Shown here: one piece after another, positions 51,772 through 61,043 of the stretch
How the letters are laid out: every line of letters begins with the position of its first letter
Numbering within the stretch: the stretch's first letter is position 1
Source of the DNA: Methanocorpusculum sp.
GTDB lineage: Archaea > Halobacteriota > Methanomicrobia > Methanomicrobiales > Methanocorpusculaceae
NCBI GenBank assembly: GCA_029987115.1
Contig: DALTWK010000004.1
Span: 1-64,000 of the forward strand
Reading direction: 5' to 3'
DNA: 64,000 nucleotides
Made by a program: the position numbers and the translations under genes
Notes under the pieces: model-generated
The model's database searches: none
What the model saw: only the letters and a program-made list of their open reading frames with translations
Told to the model about the DNA's origin: nothing

Positions 51772-52365
51772 ATGAAAATTAATGTACTTTTTCTCATACT
51801 TGTTCTATCGCTGCTCGTCATACCGGTTTACGCTACCGAAACCAACTTCATAACTTTTGATGATGAATTCGTAACTTCAGTCGAATTTCATGACGCTGAA
51901 TATGGAACTCCTGTTTTGAGACATCCCGTCATCAGCGAACTCCCAGACGGCTGTTTCTACACATTCTCCTTTGACGATGCAGACTATGTTCAAAACAATT
52001 GGAACGAACCAACAATGCTTTCATTCCGCATCCCGCTTGACACTCTGAAAAAGAACAGTGCAGACGTTACCGACATTATTCTTTATTCTAAAATAGAACG
52101 TGACGGGAAACCATTCTGGGATGGGAGGGCGACCAGTTTCCTCGGAGAAAACAACGGGTATGCCCTCTACAATGCACCGATTGTCACTGCAGGAGACTAT
52201 GCAATCAGTTTCCGAAAAGGGGCAGCAATCAACACAACTGTGATTCCCCCAATCTATTATGAACCAGTAACCGAGAAACCGATTGCAGAATCCCCGGTTC
52301 CTATTGCAGGAATACTAGCAGGAATTATATCAGCAGTCTTTCTGTTTCGAAAACGATACTTCTGA
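51772..52365 (+). CDS. Secreted, C-terminally anchored hypothetical protein
   Basis: 197 residues. Residues 3-20 are a signal peptide (NVLFLILVLSLLVIPVYA, cleavage probably after YATE). The body is beta-rich (FDDEFVTSVEFHDAEYG, FYTFSFDDADYV). A C-terminal membrane helix (IAGILAGIISAVFLF) with a RKRYF end anchors it. No family recognised. Its ATG lies only seven bases after the tRNA, so it may share the tRNA promoter or use a leaderless start. The neighbour exporter is on the other strand. Confidence 0.7.
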   Translation: MKINVLFLILVLSLLVIPVYATETNFITFDDEFVTSVEFHDAEYGTPVLRHPVISELPDGCFYTFSFDDADYVQNNWNEPTMLSFRIPLDTLKKNSADVTDIILYSKIERDGKPFWDGRATSFLGENNGYALYNAPIVTAGDYAISFRKGAAINTTVIPPIYYEPVTEKPIAESPVPIAGILAGIISAVFLFRKRYF

Positions 52366-52375
52366 CAAATGACGC

Positions 52376-53749
52376 TCAGGAACGGATAGTGTCTTTTGCA
52401 AGTTTCGAGGTGAGGTAGGAGAAAACCGAGAATACAACAGCAACCGCACATGAGAGAGCAATGCCCACAGAGGTAAATGTCGTGCTTCCCGAGCCGATAG
52501 TTGCAGAAACAGAATAGAGAGCAACACCTACCACACAGCCGATATTCATAACAGTAAAGACGAGTCCTCCTGCAGATCCCTGCAGATTATCAGGACTGTG
52601 AACGGTAATTCTTCGGATGCTCGGGCCTTCGTTTAGACCATTGCCGATACCAGTAATCACTAAACTGGCGAAAATAAGCGGAATCATATTCATGAAAATT
52701 CCAAGTGCCAAAACCGCAAGACCGATAGTCAGGATAACAGTCGCATAGTTGCAAAGTTTCATACAGCTGAACTTTGCCATTAGAGCACCGGTCGGAATGC
52801 CGATTATTGCAAGACAGATTGGCGGAATCAACATAATGAATCCAGATTCGGCAGTTGTGAACCCGACACTGTCCAGATAGAACGGCAGAACGTAAAGAAG
52901 CCCAATGTAGACAAGCGTCACCAGAAGGGTCGAGAGGGAAGCAAACATTACTGTCCGATTCAGCAGAAGTTTTGCCGAGAGAATCGGATTCCTGTGCTTC
53001 AGTTCGTGGCGGATGAAGAAGAATCCAAGAATCGGACCAAGGACGGTGAGCACAATGCTATACAGTGGCCACCCATTTTCGGACCCAAATTCAAGGCCGG
53101 AAAGCAGGAATGATAACGTCAGAATCAGCAGAACTGCACCGAGACAATCGAAATTTTCCGTGGATTTCCCATTTTTCACATCTTTTGGTATGAGAAGGAG
53201 TGCGCCGATTACTCCCAAGATTCCAATGGGTATATTGATGATGAAAATCCAATGCCATGACAGATACTCTGTCAGAAGACCTCCGACAGCAGGACCTGCC
53301 GCTAGGGCGATTCCCCCTCCAGTAGCAATGACTCCTGTTCCTAGAGCCTGCATCTTCGGTGAGAGATGCAGATTAATAATTGAAGTTGCTGTAGACACCA
53401 TAAGAGCTGCAGCAACCCCCTGGAGGAACCTGAAAATAACAAGAATTGTCATTGTAGAGGAAAGAGAACAGAATACTGATGCAATAGTGAAGAGTCCGAA
53501 ACCTGTTGTAAATATCAGTTTGTATCTTCCTGTTCTGTCGGCGATTTTTCCGAAGAGGAGAAGGGTTCCCCCTAGTGTCAGAAGATAGGATATGAGAACC
53601 CAGGATGAGAAAGAACTGCTCGCCCCGAATTCTTCTGCAATAGTCGGCAGAGCAATTGTTACAATACTGGTATCAAGATAATCCATGAAGACAGCGGCAG
53701 CTGCGAGAATCATCAAAAGATACTGCAAACCTTTTGTCTTCAGTTCCAT
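52376..53749 (-). CDS. MFS drug exporter (DHA2/EmrB-QacA type)
   Basis: 457 residues with 14 predicted membrane segments. DHA2 motifs: VFMDYLDTSIVTIALPTIAEEFGAS at helix 1, WVLISYLLTLGGTLLLFGKIADRTGRYKLIF (motif A: GxxxDRxGR) and a GFLQGVAAAL-like helix. Such pumps export drugs or metabolites in exchange for protons. Start ATG at 53749. The EamA and ilvC genes lie upstream on the same strand with 18-base and 3-base gaps, but no link between transport and valine synthesis is implied. Confidence 0.88.
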   Translation of the reverse strand: MELKTKGLQYLLMILAAAAVFMDYLDTSIVTIALPTIAEEFGASSSFSSWVLISYLLTLGGTLLLFGKIADRTGRYKLIFTTGFGLFTIASVFCSLSSTMTILVIFRFLQGVAAALMVSTATSIINLHLSPKMQALGTGVIATGGGIALAAGPAVGGLLTEYLSWHWIFIINIPIGILGVIGALLLIPKDVKNGKSTENFDCLGAVLLILTLSFLLSGLEFGSENGWPLYSIVLTVLGPILGFFFIRHELKHRNPILSAKLLLNRTVMFASLSTLLVTLVYIGLLYVLPFYLDSVGFTTAESGFIMLIPPICLAIIGIPTGALMAKFSCMKLCNYATVILTIGLAVLALGIFMNMIPLIFASLVITGIGNGLNEGPSIRRITVHSPDNLQGSAGGLVFTVMNIGCVVGVALYSVSATIGSGSTTFTSVGIALSCAVAVVFSVFSYLTSKLAKDTIRS

Positions 53750-53767
53750 GGTTCTTACTGATTGGGT

Positions 53768-54685
53768 CTATTCAGTATTAACATCTGTGGATTTTCGTTT
53801 CCGTTTCGCCGTAGTCGATGCAAGATATATTCCCGGAATCATAAGAACCAGAGCTATCAGGAAAGTGATTCCCGGAAGTTCCTGGAACATAATACAAGAT
53901 ATTCCTGCTGCAAGGAACGGTGATATACCATAGATGGTTCCGGCTTTGGCAGCACCGAGTCCGCGCTGGGAATAGATGAGAAACATAATGGCAATTCCAT
54001 AGACAAAAACCCCGAGTAGCATAACTATCAGAATCTGCTGAATCGAGGGAAGAGATTCTCCCATTATCAGTGCAATAATAAAACATCCGATACTGGCAAA
54101 AATCCCCTTGAATATGACAACCTCGGTGGGATTTCTTGTCGAAACTCGTTTCATGAAATTGTTTTCAAATCCCCAGAAAACACAAGCCCCGAGAACAAAG
54201 AGAGAACCTATTGAGAAGGAGAAGGTACTAAAATCCTCTACTGAAAGAATAAGTGATCCGAGAGTAATGAGAATAATAGCAACCCAAAGCCTTCGAGGAA
54301 CTAATTCTTTGAAAATAATGAGAGCAAAGACAGCAGTTGTCACCGTCTCAAAATTGTTGAGAAGAGAGGCATTTGCCGCTGTTGTAAGTGTGAGACCGAC
54401 CATCATGCAAATGGCAGCAAGCATCTCACAGGCAGTAAGACCAATGAGATTCGGCAGGTCAGACTTTTTCAGGCGACGTTCTCGCGACATTAACGGGGTT
54501 TTGATTCCAACGAGACCTATGAGGAGCATGCCGATGCCAGAACCAAGATTAAGAAATGCTGCGGTCATAACCGGAGGTATATCGGTTACAACCATCTTGG
54601 ATAGAGGAGGACTGAATGCTGCAACGATTGCCGCCAAAATGGCAAAGAGAATTGGGAGGTAATTTTTCTTATCAATGGAGAACAT
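53768..54685 (-). CDS. EamA/DMT-family transporter
   Basis: 305 residues with ten membrane helices in two EamA repeats: ILFAILAAIVAAFSPPLSKM / ALIIFKELVPRRLWVAIILI in the first half and VIFKGIFASIGCFIIALIMG / ISPFLAAGISCIMFQE in the second. Proteins of this family export amino acids, nucleosides or drugs. It is three bases downstream of ilvC, so it could export branched-chain amino acids or an intermediate (inference from position). Confidence 0.82.
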   Translation of the reverse strand: MFSIDKKNYLPILFAILAAIVAAFSPPLSKMVVTDIPPVMTAAFLNLGSGIGMLLIGLVGIKTPLMSRERRLKKSDLPNLIGLTACEMLAAICMMVGLTLTTAANASLLNNFETVTTAVFALIIFKELVPRRLWVAIILITLGSLILSVEDFSTFSFSIGSLFVLGACVFWGFENNFMKRVSTRNPTEVVIFKGIFASIGCFIIALIMGESLPSIQQILIVMLLGVFVYGIAIMFLIYSQRGLGAAKAGTIYGISPFLAAGISCIMFQELPGITFLIALVLMIPGIYLASTTAKRKRKSTDVNTE

Positions 54686-54688
54686 TGG

Positions 54689-55675
54689 TTATTTTTCCAT
54701 TTCGAGAATATTGCGGAATTTCTTTCCTGCTGCTTCCAGATTACTTTCTTTCACATCAGAAACCATCTTTTGATAGTTTTTAGATCCTGATTTCTTTTCT
54801 TCCATCCACTCGCAAGCGAAAGTTCCTGATTGAATCTCATCAAGAATTGCTTTCATCTCGTTAACCACCGACTCGTTAACCAGACGTTTTCCGCGAGATA
54901 TTCCACCGTAACCTGCCGTCTTTGAGACGAAATCATGCATCTTTGAGAGCCCTCCCTGATAAATGAGATCAACAACCAATTTGACCTCGTGCGCACATTC
55001 TGAGTAGGCGAGCTCCGGAGGATAGCCAGCTTTTACCAGCGTTTCAAACGCTGCATTAATGAGTTCGGGGATGCCACCGCAGATTACTGCCTGTTCCCCG
55101 AAAAGATCGGTTTCCGTTTCATCCCGAAATGTCGACTCAAGAATCGCAGAACGTGATGAACCAATTCCCGCCGCATATCCAAGAGCAATAGACTGAGCAT
55201 GACCATCTGCATTTTGGTGGACAGAGAAAAGAGAGGGAACTCCTGAACCATCCTCGTAGAGTTTCCTAACCATAGGACCAACACCTTTCGGGGCAACGAG
55301 GACGACATTTATTGACTGAGGAGGGGTGATGAACTTATAGTGAATATTGAAGCCGTGAGCAAAGAGAAGTGTCTGGCCAGAATGAAGATGAGGTGCAATA
55401 TCTTTTTCATATATTTCCGCTGCAGACTCATCGGGAAGCATGATGGCCAGAACATCCGCCTCTTCAACAGCGCCAGATACGGAAGTTACTTGAAATCCAT
55501 CCAATACAGCAGCATCATAACTTTTTCCCGGGCGGTTTCCAATGATGACATCTGCCCCGCTATCTCTGAGGTTCAGCGCCTGAGCTCTTCCTTGTGAACC
55601 GTATCCTATTATTGCAATTTTTTGAGAGAGAAAATAGTTGATATCAGCATCAGATGCTGTGTACTCTTTCATCAT
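54689..55675 (-). CDS. ilvC: Ketol-acid reductoisomerase
   Basis: 328 residues (class I). NADPH-binding IAIIGYGSQGRAQALNLRDSGADVIIGNR, acidic metal-binding DETETDLFGEQAVICGG, and SECAHEVKLVVDLIYQGG plus AGYGGISRG active-site segments. It rearranges and reduces acetolactate in valine, isoleucine and leucine synthesis. Two adjacent ATGs (55675 and 55672) are equivalent. The gene lies divergent from mptA, with about 140 bases between. Confidence 0.95.
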   Translation of the reverse strand: MMKEYTASDADINYFLSQKIAIIGYGSQGRAQALNLRDSGADVIIGNRPGKSYDAAVLDGFQVTSVSGAVEEADVLAIMLPDESAAEIYEKDIAPHLHSGQTLLFAHGFNIHYKFITPPQSINVVLVAPKGVGPMVRKLYEDGSGVPSLFSVHQNADGHAQSIALGYAAGIGSSRSAILESTFRDETETDLFGEQAVICGGIPELINAAFETLVKAGYPPELAYSECAHEVKLVVDLIYQGGLSKMHDFVSKTAGYGGISRGKRLVNESVVNEMKAILDEIQSGTFACEWMEEKKSGSKNYQKMVSDVKESNLEAAGKKFRNILEMEK

Positions 55676-55741
55676 TTAATTAGTATTGTACGATAAAACT
55701 ATTAATAGAAGACGCAGGATGCCGTGCAACTGTTAACAACT

Positions 55742-55751
55742 GTTATATATC
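55742..55751 (+). promoter_or_regulatory. TATA box of mptA
   Basis: GTTATATATC at 55741-55750, preceded by AACAACT, is a good archaeal TATA element. A transcript starting about 25 bases downstream would give a 40-base leader before ATG 55816, with AAAGGA as ribosome site. Confidence 0.5.
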
Positions 55752-55815
55752 GGGATACCAATACATTGTTACACGTTATACTTCTTCTGAGGAGTTGACG
55801 ATAAAGGATAGAATA

Positions 55816-56751
55816 ATGTCATTACCAGACACCCAGTCCAAAGCGCCTGATGTGCGCATCAGTTTAACGCGTGTTGGAGTGAAAAATGTCAGAAAACTCG
55901 TCGAAGTAGCTCGCCCGGGAAAAACCCGGCCGGCAATTTTCATCTCGACCTTTGATGTTTTCGTTGACCTTCCAAGCAGTCTGAAAGGAGCAAACCTTTC
56001 TCGTAATTTCGAAGTTATTGATGAGGTTCTTCAGCAGGCAGCCGAAGGTAAAGTGAAAGGAATTGAGGAAATTTGTGGTATTGTCGCAAAGAAGCTCCTG
56101 GATCACCATGAGTATGCAGAGCAAACAGAAGTTTTCATGCACAGCCAGTACATGATGAACCGTGAGACTCCTGTATCAAAGACCACTTGTCAGGAAGTTA
56201 TCAATGTCTATGCTCATGCAACTGCACAGCGTAACGGTGGTAACCACATTGTAAGAAAGAGTATTGGTGCAGAAGTCACCGGTATCACTGCATGCCCGTG
56301 TGCTCAGAATATTATGAAAGATCAGGCAATGCACGTTATGCAGAGTCTTGAAATTCCGCAGGACAAAATTGATGCGTTCTTTGCAGAGATTCCAATGGCA
56401 TCCCACAACCAGCGTGGACGCGGATTCCTCTCCATTGAAACCGACGGTGATATTGTTGTTCCACTCGACACCGTTGTCAATGTGTTAAAAGAGTCCATGA
56501 GCGCGAAGATTTTTGAACTGCTGAAACGCGGTGACGAAAGTTTCGTAGTTATGGCTGCACACAAAAATGCACGCTTTGTGGAAGACTGTGTCCGTGAAAT
56601 GGCACGCCTTGTCGTCACCTCGTTCCCAGATCTTCCAGGAGATACAAGAGTCACCCTTCACCAGACCAACGAAGAAAGTATTCACCAGCATGATGCATAC
56701 GCAGAGCGCGATGCAACCTTAGCAGAGCTCCGTGCTGAGCTGAATGCCTAA
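55816..56751 (+). CDS. mptA: GTP cyclohydrolase MptA (methanopterin pathway)
   Basis: 311 residues from ATG 55816, supported by AAAGGA at about 55802-55807; the TTG at 55795 is in frame but less likely. Family features: FISTFDVFVDLPSSLKGANLSRN, EYAEQTEVFMHSQYMMNRETPVS, ITACPCAQNIMKDQ and ASHNQRGRGFLSIE, with metal ligands in the CPCA and HNQR blocks. It opens GTP to 7,8-dihydroneopterin 2',3'-cyclic phosphate, the first step of tetrahydromethanopterin synthesis. Independent gene with own promoter. Confidence 0.95.
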   Translation: MSLPDTQSKAPDVRISLTRVGVKNVRKLVEVARPGKTRPAIFISTFDVFVDLPSSLKGANLSRNFEVIDEVLQQAAEGKVKGIEEICGIVAKKLLDHHEYAEQTEVFMHSQYMMNRETPVSKTTCQEVINVYAHATAQRNGGNHIVRKSIGAEVTGITACPCAQNIMKDQAMHVMQSLEIPQDKIDAFFAEIPMASHNQRGRGFLSIETDGDIVVPLDTVVNVLKESMSAKIFELLKRGDESFVVMAAHKNARFVEDCVREMARLVVTSFPDLPGDTRVTLHQTNEESIHQHDAYAERDATLAELRAELNA

Positions 56752-57298
56752 ATAACATTTTTTTGACTGTTCCAGAAACAGGGATTTGAAAACCGTTAGG
56801 TCTGTAGAACAGAAAAAACGAATCCGGACATTTTTCTAAATACCAGTATTTCTCCAAAATCACTTCTTTTCTTATAATGGGAAGACCAAGTTCGCCAGGA
56901 TAGATTTTTGTTTTCAATTGAAAAAAACCAAAAAGTTCATGGTATTCTTCCGAACGTCGAAATCTATCGGATAGTAAAACCATATCCAAAAATAGTCCAA
57001 CAATCACAGCGCATTCCGAAATAGTGACTGATAATCAATCGATATGATTGATTCCCCAATTGTTTTACAATATTTTTAGAACCGGTAGCACAAATAACCG
57101 AAATTCTCCCCGTGGCCTCAGTGAATGATTGCGCATAATTTTTTTCCACTCCTATTGGAGGACAATGTTTATTATTGTCTAAAAATAGAAATTACACATA
57201 ACGTACTTAGGTACGTGTCATTAATCCAAAAGGACAATGGTAATATTTCCTGTATAGCTTTTTGAAAACCTAAATAAACTTAGGATGAGGCGAAAACA
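56752..57298. promoter_or_regulatory. frh upstream region with three inverted repeats
   Basis: About 550 bases. A T-run (56758-56764) ends mptA. Close to frhA lie three perfect inverted repeats: GACAAT/ATTGTC (57161-57179), ACGTAC-TTAG-GTACGT (57201-57216) and CCTAA-ATAAAC-TTAGG (57269-57284). The last contains a TATA-like TAAATAAA, 25 bases from the frhA start. These may be operators that tune hydrogenase to hydrogen supply. A leftward reading frame from about 57007 with protein-like composition crosses into mptA and is listed as doubtful. Confidence 0.45.
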
Positions 57299-58666
57299 TT
57301 GTCGAAAGTAGTAGAAATTTCCCCAACCACCAGACATGAAGGTCACTCCAAGCTCGTTTTAAAAGTCAACGATGAAGGCATTATCGAGCGCGGAGACTGG
57401 CTTTCTATCACCCCGGTTCGTGGAGTAGAGAAACTTGCAGTAGGAAAGACCTACGAGCAGGTCCCGAAGATCGCTTCCCGTGTGTGCGGTATCTGTCCGA
57501 TTGCCCACACCCTTGCCGCAACAGAGGCAATGGAAGCATCCATGGGTGTTGAGATCCCAGACGACGCATATCTTCTGCGTTTAATTCTGCAGGCTGCAAA
57601 CAGACTGCACTCCCACGCACTGCATGACATTCTTGCACTGCCGGATATGTACCTCCCAGGTACCGACATGAAAATCAACCCGTTCTCTGCAGAGGAACCG
57701 GTTAGATCTGTCGCAAAGCGTATCCAGACCCTTCGTATGATCGGTCAGACCATCGGCGAAATCGCTGGTGGCGAAGCAATCCACCCGTCCAACCCGAGAG
57801 TTGGAGGTATGTACAAGAACATCACCCCACGTGCAAAAGCAAAGATCTACGACCTCGCAAAGCAGGCACTTCCGCTTGCACGCGAGCAGATGGAGTTCAT
57901 GATCGCTGTCTTCAACAACTGGGAGAAGCGTGACTGGGCAGAGATGTGCGGACGCGAAGTTGCAATCCCGAAGGAGTTCGGTTACCACCAGCAGGGATAC
58001 ATGGCAACTGCACCGATGTACGGAAGCTCTTCCCTCGATGAACACCCGCAGTGGGATCCATCCCGCTGGATTGAAGTCAGACCGTGGGACTGGTACATGG
58101 GCGAAGAGGAAATCACCCTCGAAGACCCAGCATACCCAGTCGGCGGAACCACCAAGGCAGGAACCAAAGCATGGCCGCAGATGCAGGCATGCACTGGTGT
58201 CCCACTCTATGATGGACAGCCGGTTGAAGTCGGTCCACGCGCACGTATGGCTATGTACAAGAACTACGACCGCAAGGGTGCAATGGGCTTAAACGTTGCT
58301 CGTGAAATGGAATACATGGACTCTGTCTACACCATGATCGAAGCAGCTGACGCACTTAACACCAGCGGCGCAACTGTTGCAGACGTCATCCCACAGGGAG
58401 ACGGAACCATCGGATGGGCAGCAAACGAAGCACCACGTGGTGCAGATGTCCACCTCGCAAAGGTCCGCAACGGCAAAGTAGAATGGTTCTCTATGCTCGT
58501 TCCGACAACCTGGAACTTCCCGACCTGCAGCCGTGCACTTACCGGCGCACCATGGGAGCTCGCAGAAGTCATTATGCGTGCATACGACCCGTGTGTCTCT
58601 TGCGCAACCCACATGATTGTGCTTGACGAAGACAACAAGCTTGTAGCACAGAAGCTCCTTGAATAA
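57299..58666 (+). CDS. frhA: Coenzyme F420-reducing hydrogenase, alpha subunit (NiFe)
   Basis: 455 residues from TTG 57299 (GGATGAGG just upstream; no in-frame ATG near the conserved VEISPTTRHEGHSKLVL start). NiFe ligands: SRVCGICPIAH (N-terminal pair) and DPCVSCATHM near the C-terminus. The 17 residues after the His are removed by the protease encoded next (frhD) once nickel is inserted. Forms the active site that splits H2 to reduce F420. Complete and typical. Confidence 0.96.
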   Translation: MSKVVEISPTTRHEGHSKLVLKVNDEGIIERGDWLSITPVRGVEKLAVGKTYEQVPKIASRVCGICPIAHTLAATEAMEASMGVEIPDDAYLLRLILQAANRLHSHALHDILALPDMYLPGTDMKINPFSAEEPVRSVAKRIQTLRMIGQTIGEIAGGEAIHPSNPRVGGMYKNITPRAKAKIYDLAKQALPLAREQMEFMIAVFNNWEKRDWAEMCGREVAIPKEFGYHQQGYMATAPMYGSSSLDEHPQWDPSRWIEVRPWDWYMGEEEITLEDPAYPVGGTTKAGTKAWPQMQACTGVPLYDGQPVEVGPRARMAMYKNYDRKGAMGLNVAREMEYMDSVYTMIEAADALNTSGATVADVIPQGDGTIGWAANEAPRGADVHLAKVRNGKVEWFSMLVPTTWNFPTCSRALTGAPWELAEVIMRAYDPCVSCATHMIVLDEDNKLVAQKLLE

Positions 58667-58675
58667 GTATATACT

Positions 58676-59158
58676 ATGGAAGAGCTGTTCCCAGAAATAT
58701 TAATAGCCGGAGTCGGCAACGAACTCTTCGGAGACGACGGATTTGGATCCGCAGTCATCAGAGCCTTAGCTGACGTCGAATTACCAGACAATGTAAAAGC
58801 CATGGATGTAGGCCTTGGCGGCCCTCATCTTGTTTTTTCCATGCTGGATCCGAACGTAACAAAGAAACTGATTATTGTAGATGCCATGGATTTCGGAGGG
58901 AAACCCGGAGACGTCACAAAAATCCCCGCTGAACTGCTTCCGGAAGGAAGGAGCGAACGGTATGCCGATGCTCATTCCGGCAATCTGCTTGATCCAATCG
59001 GCAGACTGAAAGGAAAGATGGAAATTATTATTATCGGGTGCCAGCCTGCGTATATACCTGCCCCGGACGCAGAAGACTTTGTCTTGGAACTGAGTCCGGA
59101 AGTCGAGAGAGCCGTTCCCAAAACTGTAACTGTAATCTTACAGGAATTAGGAGCTTAA
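58676..59158 (+). CDS. frhD: Hydrogenase maturation endopeptidase
   Basis: 160 residues. HycI/HyaD-type protease: ILIAGVGNELFGDDGFGSAVIRAL (Ni-sensing Glu and Asp), DVGLGGPHLVFSML, IIVDAMDFGGKPGD and the later HSGNLLDPI. It cleaves the C-terminal tail of FrhA after nickel insertion. Nine bases after frhA and one base before frhG, so transcribed with them. Confidence 0.93.
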   Translation: MEELFPEILIAGVGNELFGDDGFGSAVIRALADVELPDNVKAMDVGLGGPHLVFSMLDPNVTKKLIIVDAMDFGGKPGDVTKIPAELLPEGRSERYADAHSGNLLDPIGRLKGKMEIIIIGCQPAYIPAPDAEDFVLELSPEVERAVPKTVTVILQELGA

Positions 59159-59159
59159 A

Positions 59160-60068
59160 ATGGGATTATTAGATAAACTCAAAAGCTTACTGTTCGGTAA
59201 AGAGAGTGTCAGCGAGGGACAGGCCGCAAAGCCTGGTGCTAAACCAGCTGACAAGAAGGTCGAACAAAAGCATTTCATTCATAAACCAAAGGAGATGAAG
59301 CCAGTGGCTGACAAGATTACTGTAGGACACGTTCACATGAGCGGATGTACCGGATGTCTCGTGTCCCTTGCAGATAACTATGAAGGATTACTTACAATCC
59401 TTGACAAATATGCAGACCTCGTCTACTGCCTTACCCTTGCCGATGTACGTCACATCCCAAAGATGGATGTTGCATTAGTTGAGGGTTCCGTATGTATCAA
59501 CGACGAATGCTCTGTTGATGAGATTTTAGAAACCCGTGAAAACGCAGCAATTGTTGTTGCACTCGGTGGCTGTGCATGCTACGGAAACACTACCCGTTTC
59601 TGCCGTGGCGGACAGCAGAACCAGCCAGGACATGAGGCATTCCTGCCGATTGGCGACTTAATCAAAGTCGATGTTTACATCCCGGCATGTGCACCAACAC
59701 CGCAGCAGATTAGAAACGTCTGCTTAATGGCATACCTGTTACTCAAAGGAAACGACGAGCAGAAGGCACTTGCAACCGCATACCTTACCCCGTTAATGAA
59801 CCTTGCAGCAGCAGGAACCGAAGCATGCGGATGCGACCTGATGACCGAAGTCATCAACCAGGGTCTCTGCTGTGGCTGTGGAAGCTGCGCAGCAGCATGC
59901 CCAGTCCGTGCAGTTACCATGGCAAATGGTAAGCCGCAGGTTGAGCGCGACCTTTGTATCAAATGTGGATCCTGCTACGCCCAGTGCCCGAGAAGCTTCT
60001 TCAGCTTCGACGTTGTTGGACAGTACGAATCCATCATTAAACTCATTGGAGACGTTATGACTCCATGA
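59160..60068 (+). CDS. frhG: F420-reducing hydrogenase, gamma subunit (Fe-S) with unusual N-terminus
   Basis: 302 residues. The usual FrhG sequence starts around residue 50 (ADKITVGHVHMSGCTGCLVS, proximal cluster) and includes GGCACYGNTTRFCRGG and PACAPTPQQIRN. The C-terminal ferredoxin domain has CCGCGSCAAACPVRAV and CIKCGSCYAQCPRSFF. It carries electrons from NiFe to FrhB. The first 50 residues are extra: an amphipathic helix (GLLDKLKSLLFGKE) and a Lys/Pro-rich linker ending KEMKPV. The internal Met-less junction means this start is likely genuine. Confidence 0.94.
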   Translation: MGLLDKLKSLLFGKESVSEGQAAKPGAKPADKKVEQKHFIHKPKEMKPVADKITVGHVHMSGCTGCLVSLADNYEGLLTILDKYADLVYCLTLADVRHIPKMDVALVEGSVCINDECSVDEILETRENAAIVVALGGCACYGNTTRFCRGGQQNQPGHEAFLPIGDLIKVDVYIPACAPTPQQIRNVCLMAYLLLKGNDEQKALATAYLTPLMNLAAAGTEACGCDLMTEVINQGLCCGCGSCAAACPVRAVTMANGKPQVERDLCIKCGSCYAQCPRSFFSFDVVGQYESIIKLIGDVMTP

Positions 60069-60088
60069 GAGTCCCGGAGGTAGAAAAA

Positions 60089-60964
60089 ATGGAATATCTT
60101 GGACAATACAAGGCAGTCTACAAGGCAAAAACCGCCTGTGATGACATCCACAAGAAGGCCCAGGACGGAGGAATCGTCACTTCCCTGTTTGCATACGCAC
60201 TTGACGCAGGAATCATTGACGGAGCAATCGTCGCAGGACCAGGATCCGAGCCGTACAAGCCGGAACCGATGATCGCCACCACTGTCGAAGAACTCTTCGC
60301 AGCACGTGGAACCAAATACTCGATTTCCCCGAATGTAGCACTCATTAAGGAAGCAACCCGCAGCTACGGTCTCGACAAAGTCGGTATCGTTGGAACTCCG
60401 TGTCAGATTCAGGCAGTCCGTAAGGGACAGCTCTATCCGATCGGACTTCGCGACGTCCCGGACAAGATCGCACTTGCAATCGGTATCTTCTGTATGGAGA
60501 ACTTCCCATACCAGGGTCTCTACCAGATGGTTGAAGACCACTGTGCAACCAAGATGGAAAGCGTAACCAAGATGGACATTGGAAAGGGCAAATTCTCTGT
60601 ATACACCGAACGCGGTGCATGCGCAGAAATCCCGCTCAAAGTTACCCACAAGTACGAGCAGCCGGGATGCCACGTCTGTCTCGACTACGTATCCAACTTC
60701 GCAGATATCTCCACCGGATCCGTCGGATCTCCGGATGGATGGTCCACCGTCTTCGTCCGCTCCGCAGCAGGAGAAGCCACCTTCAACAAGGCTGTTGAAG
60801 CAGGCTGGATTGTTGCAGAACCAGCAGACATGGAAGGCAAGTTCGGTATCCCAATGGTTGAGAAACTCGCAACCACCAAGATCACCAACAACCAGAAGAC
60901 TCTGGAAGCAAGAGCAGCTGGTCTCAGACCAGGACTCAAGCCACTGCGCAACCCGTACATCTAA
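60089..60964 (+). CDS. frhB: F420-reducing hydrogenase, beta subunit (F420/FAD binding)
   Basis: 291 residues from ATG 60089, chosen because GGAGGT lies seven bases upstream; ATG 60065 overlaps the frhG end. FrhB family motifs: KAQDGGIVTSLFAYALD, FAARGTKYSISPN, GTPCQIQAVRKGQ, FCMENFPYQGL, and CHVCLDYVSNFADISTGSVG. It holds FAD, a [4Fe-4S] cluster and the F420 site. Final gene of the frhADGB order, followed by a strong terminator. Confidence 0.95.
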   Translation: MEYLGQYKAVYKAKTACDDIHKKAQDGGIVTSLFAYALDAGIIDGAIVAGPGSEPYKPEPMIATTVEELFAARGTKYSISPNVALIKEATRSYGLDKVGIVGTPCQIQAVRKGQLYPIGLRDVPDKIALAIGIFCMENFPYQGLYQMVEDHCATKMESVTKMDIGKGKFSVYTERGACAEIPLKVTHKYEQPGCHVCLDYVSNFADISTGSVGSPDGWSTVFVRSAAGEATFNKAVEAGWIVAEPADMEGKFGIPMVEKLATTKITNNQKTLEARAAGLRPGLKPLRNPYI

Positions 60965-60990
60965 ACGGTGTCCAAATTGGATTTGTGCAC

Positions 60991-61023
60991 ATGTACCCAA
61001 CCCTCTCGGGTACATTTTTTTTC
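60991..61023 (+). terminator. Terminator of the frh operon
   Basis: ATGTACCC (60991-60998) and GGGTACAT (61008-61015) form a perfect 8-bp stem, followed by a run of T bases to about 61022, 27 bases after the frhB stop. Confidence 0.75.
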
Positions 61024-61043
61024 AAAACTCTTTTAAAAATATC

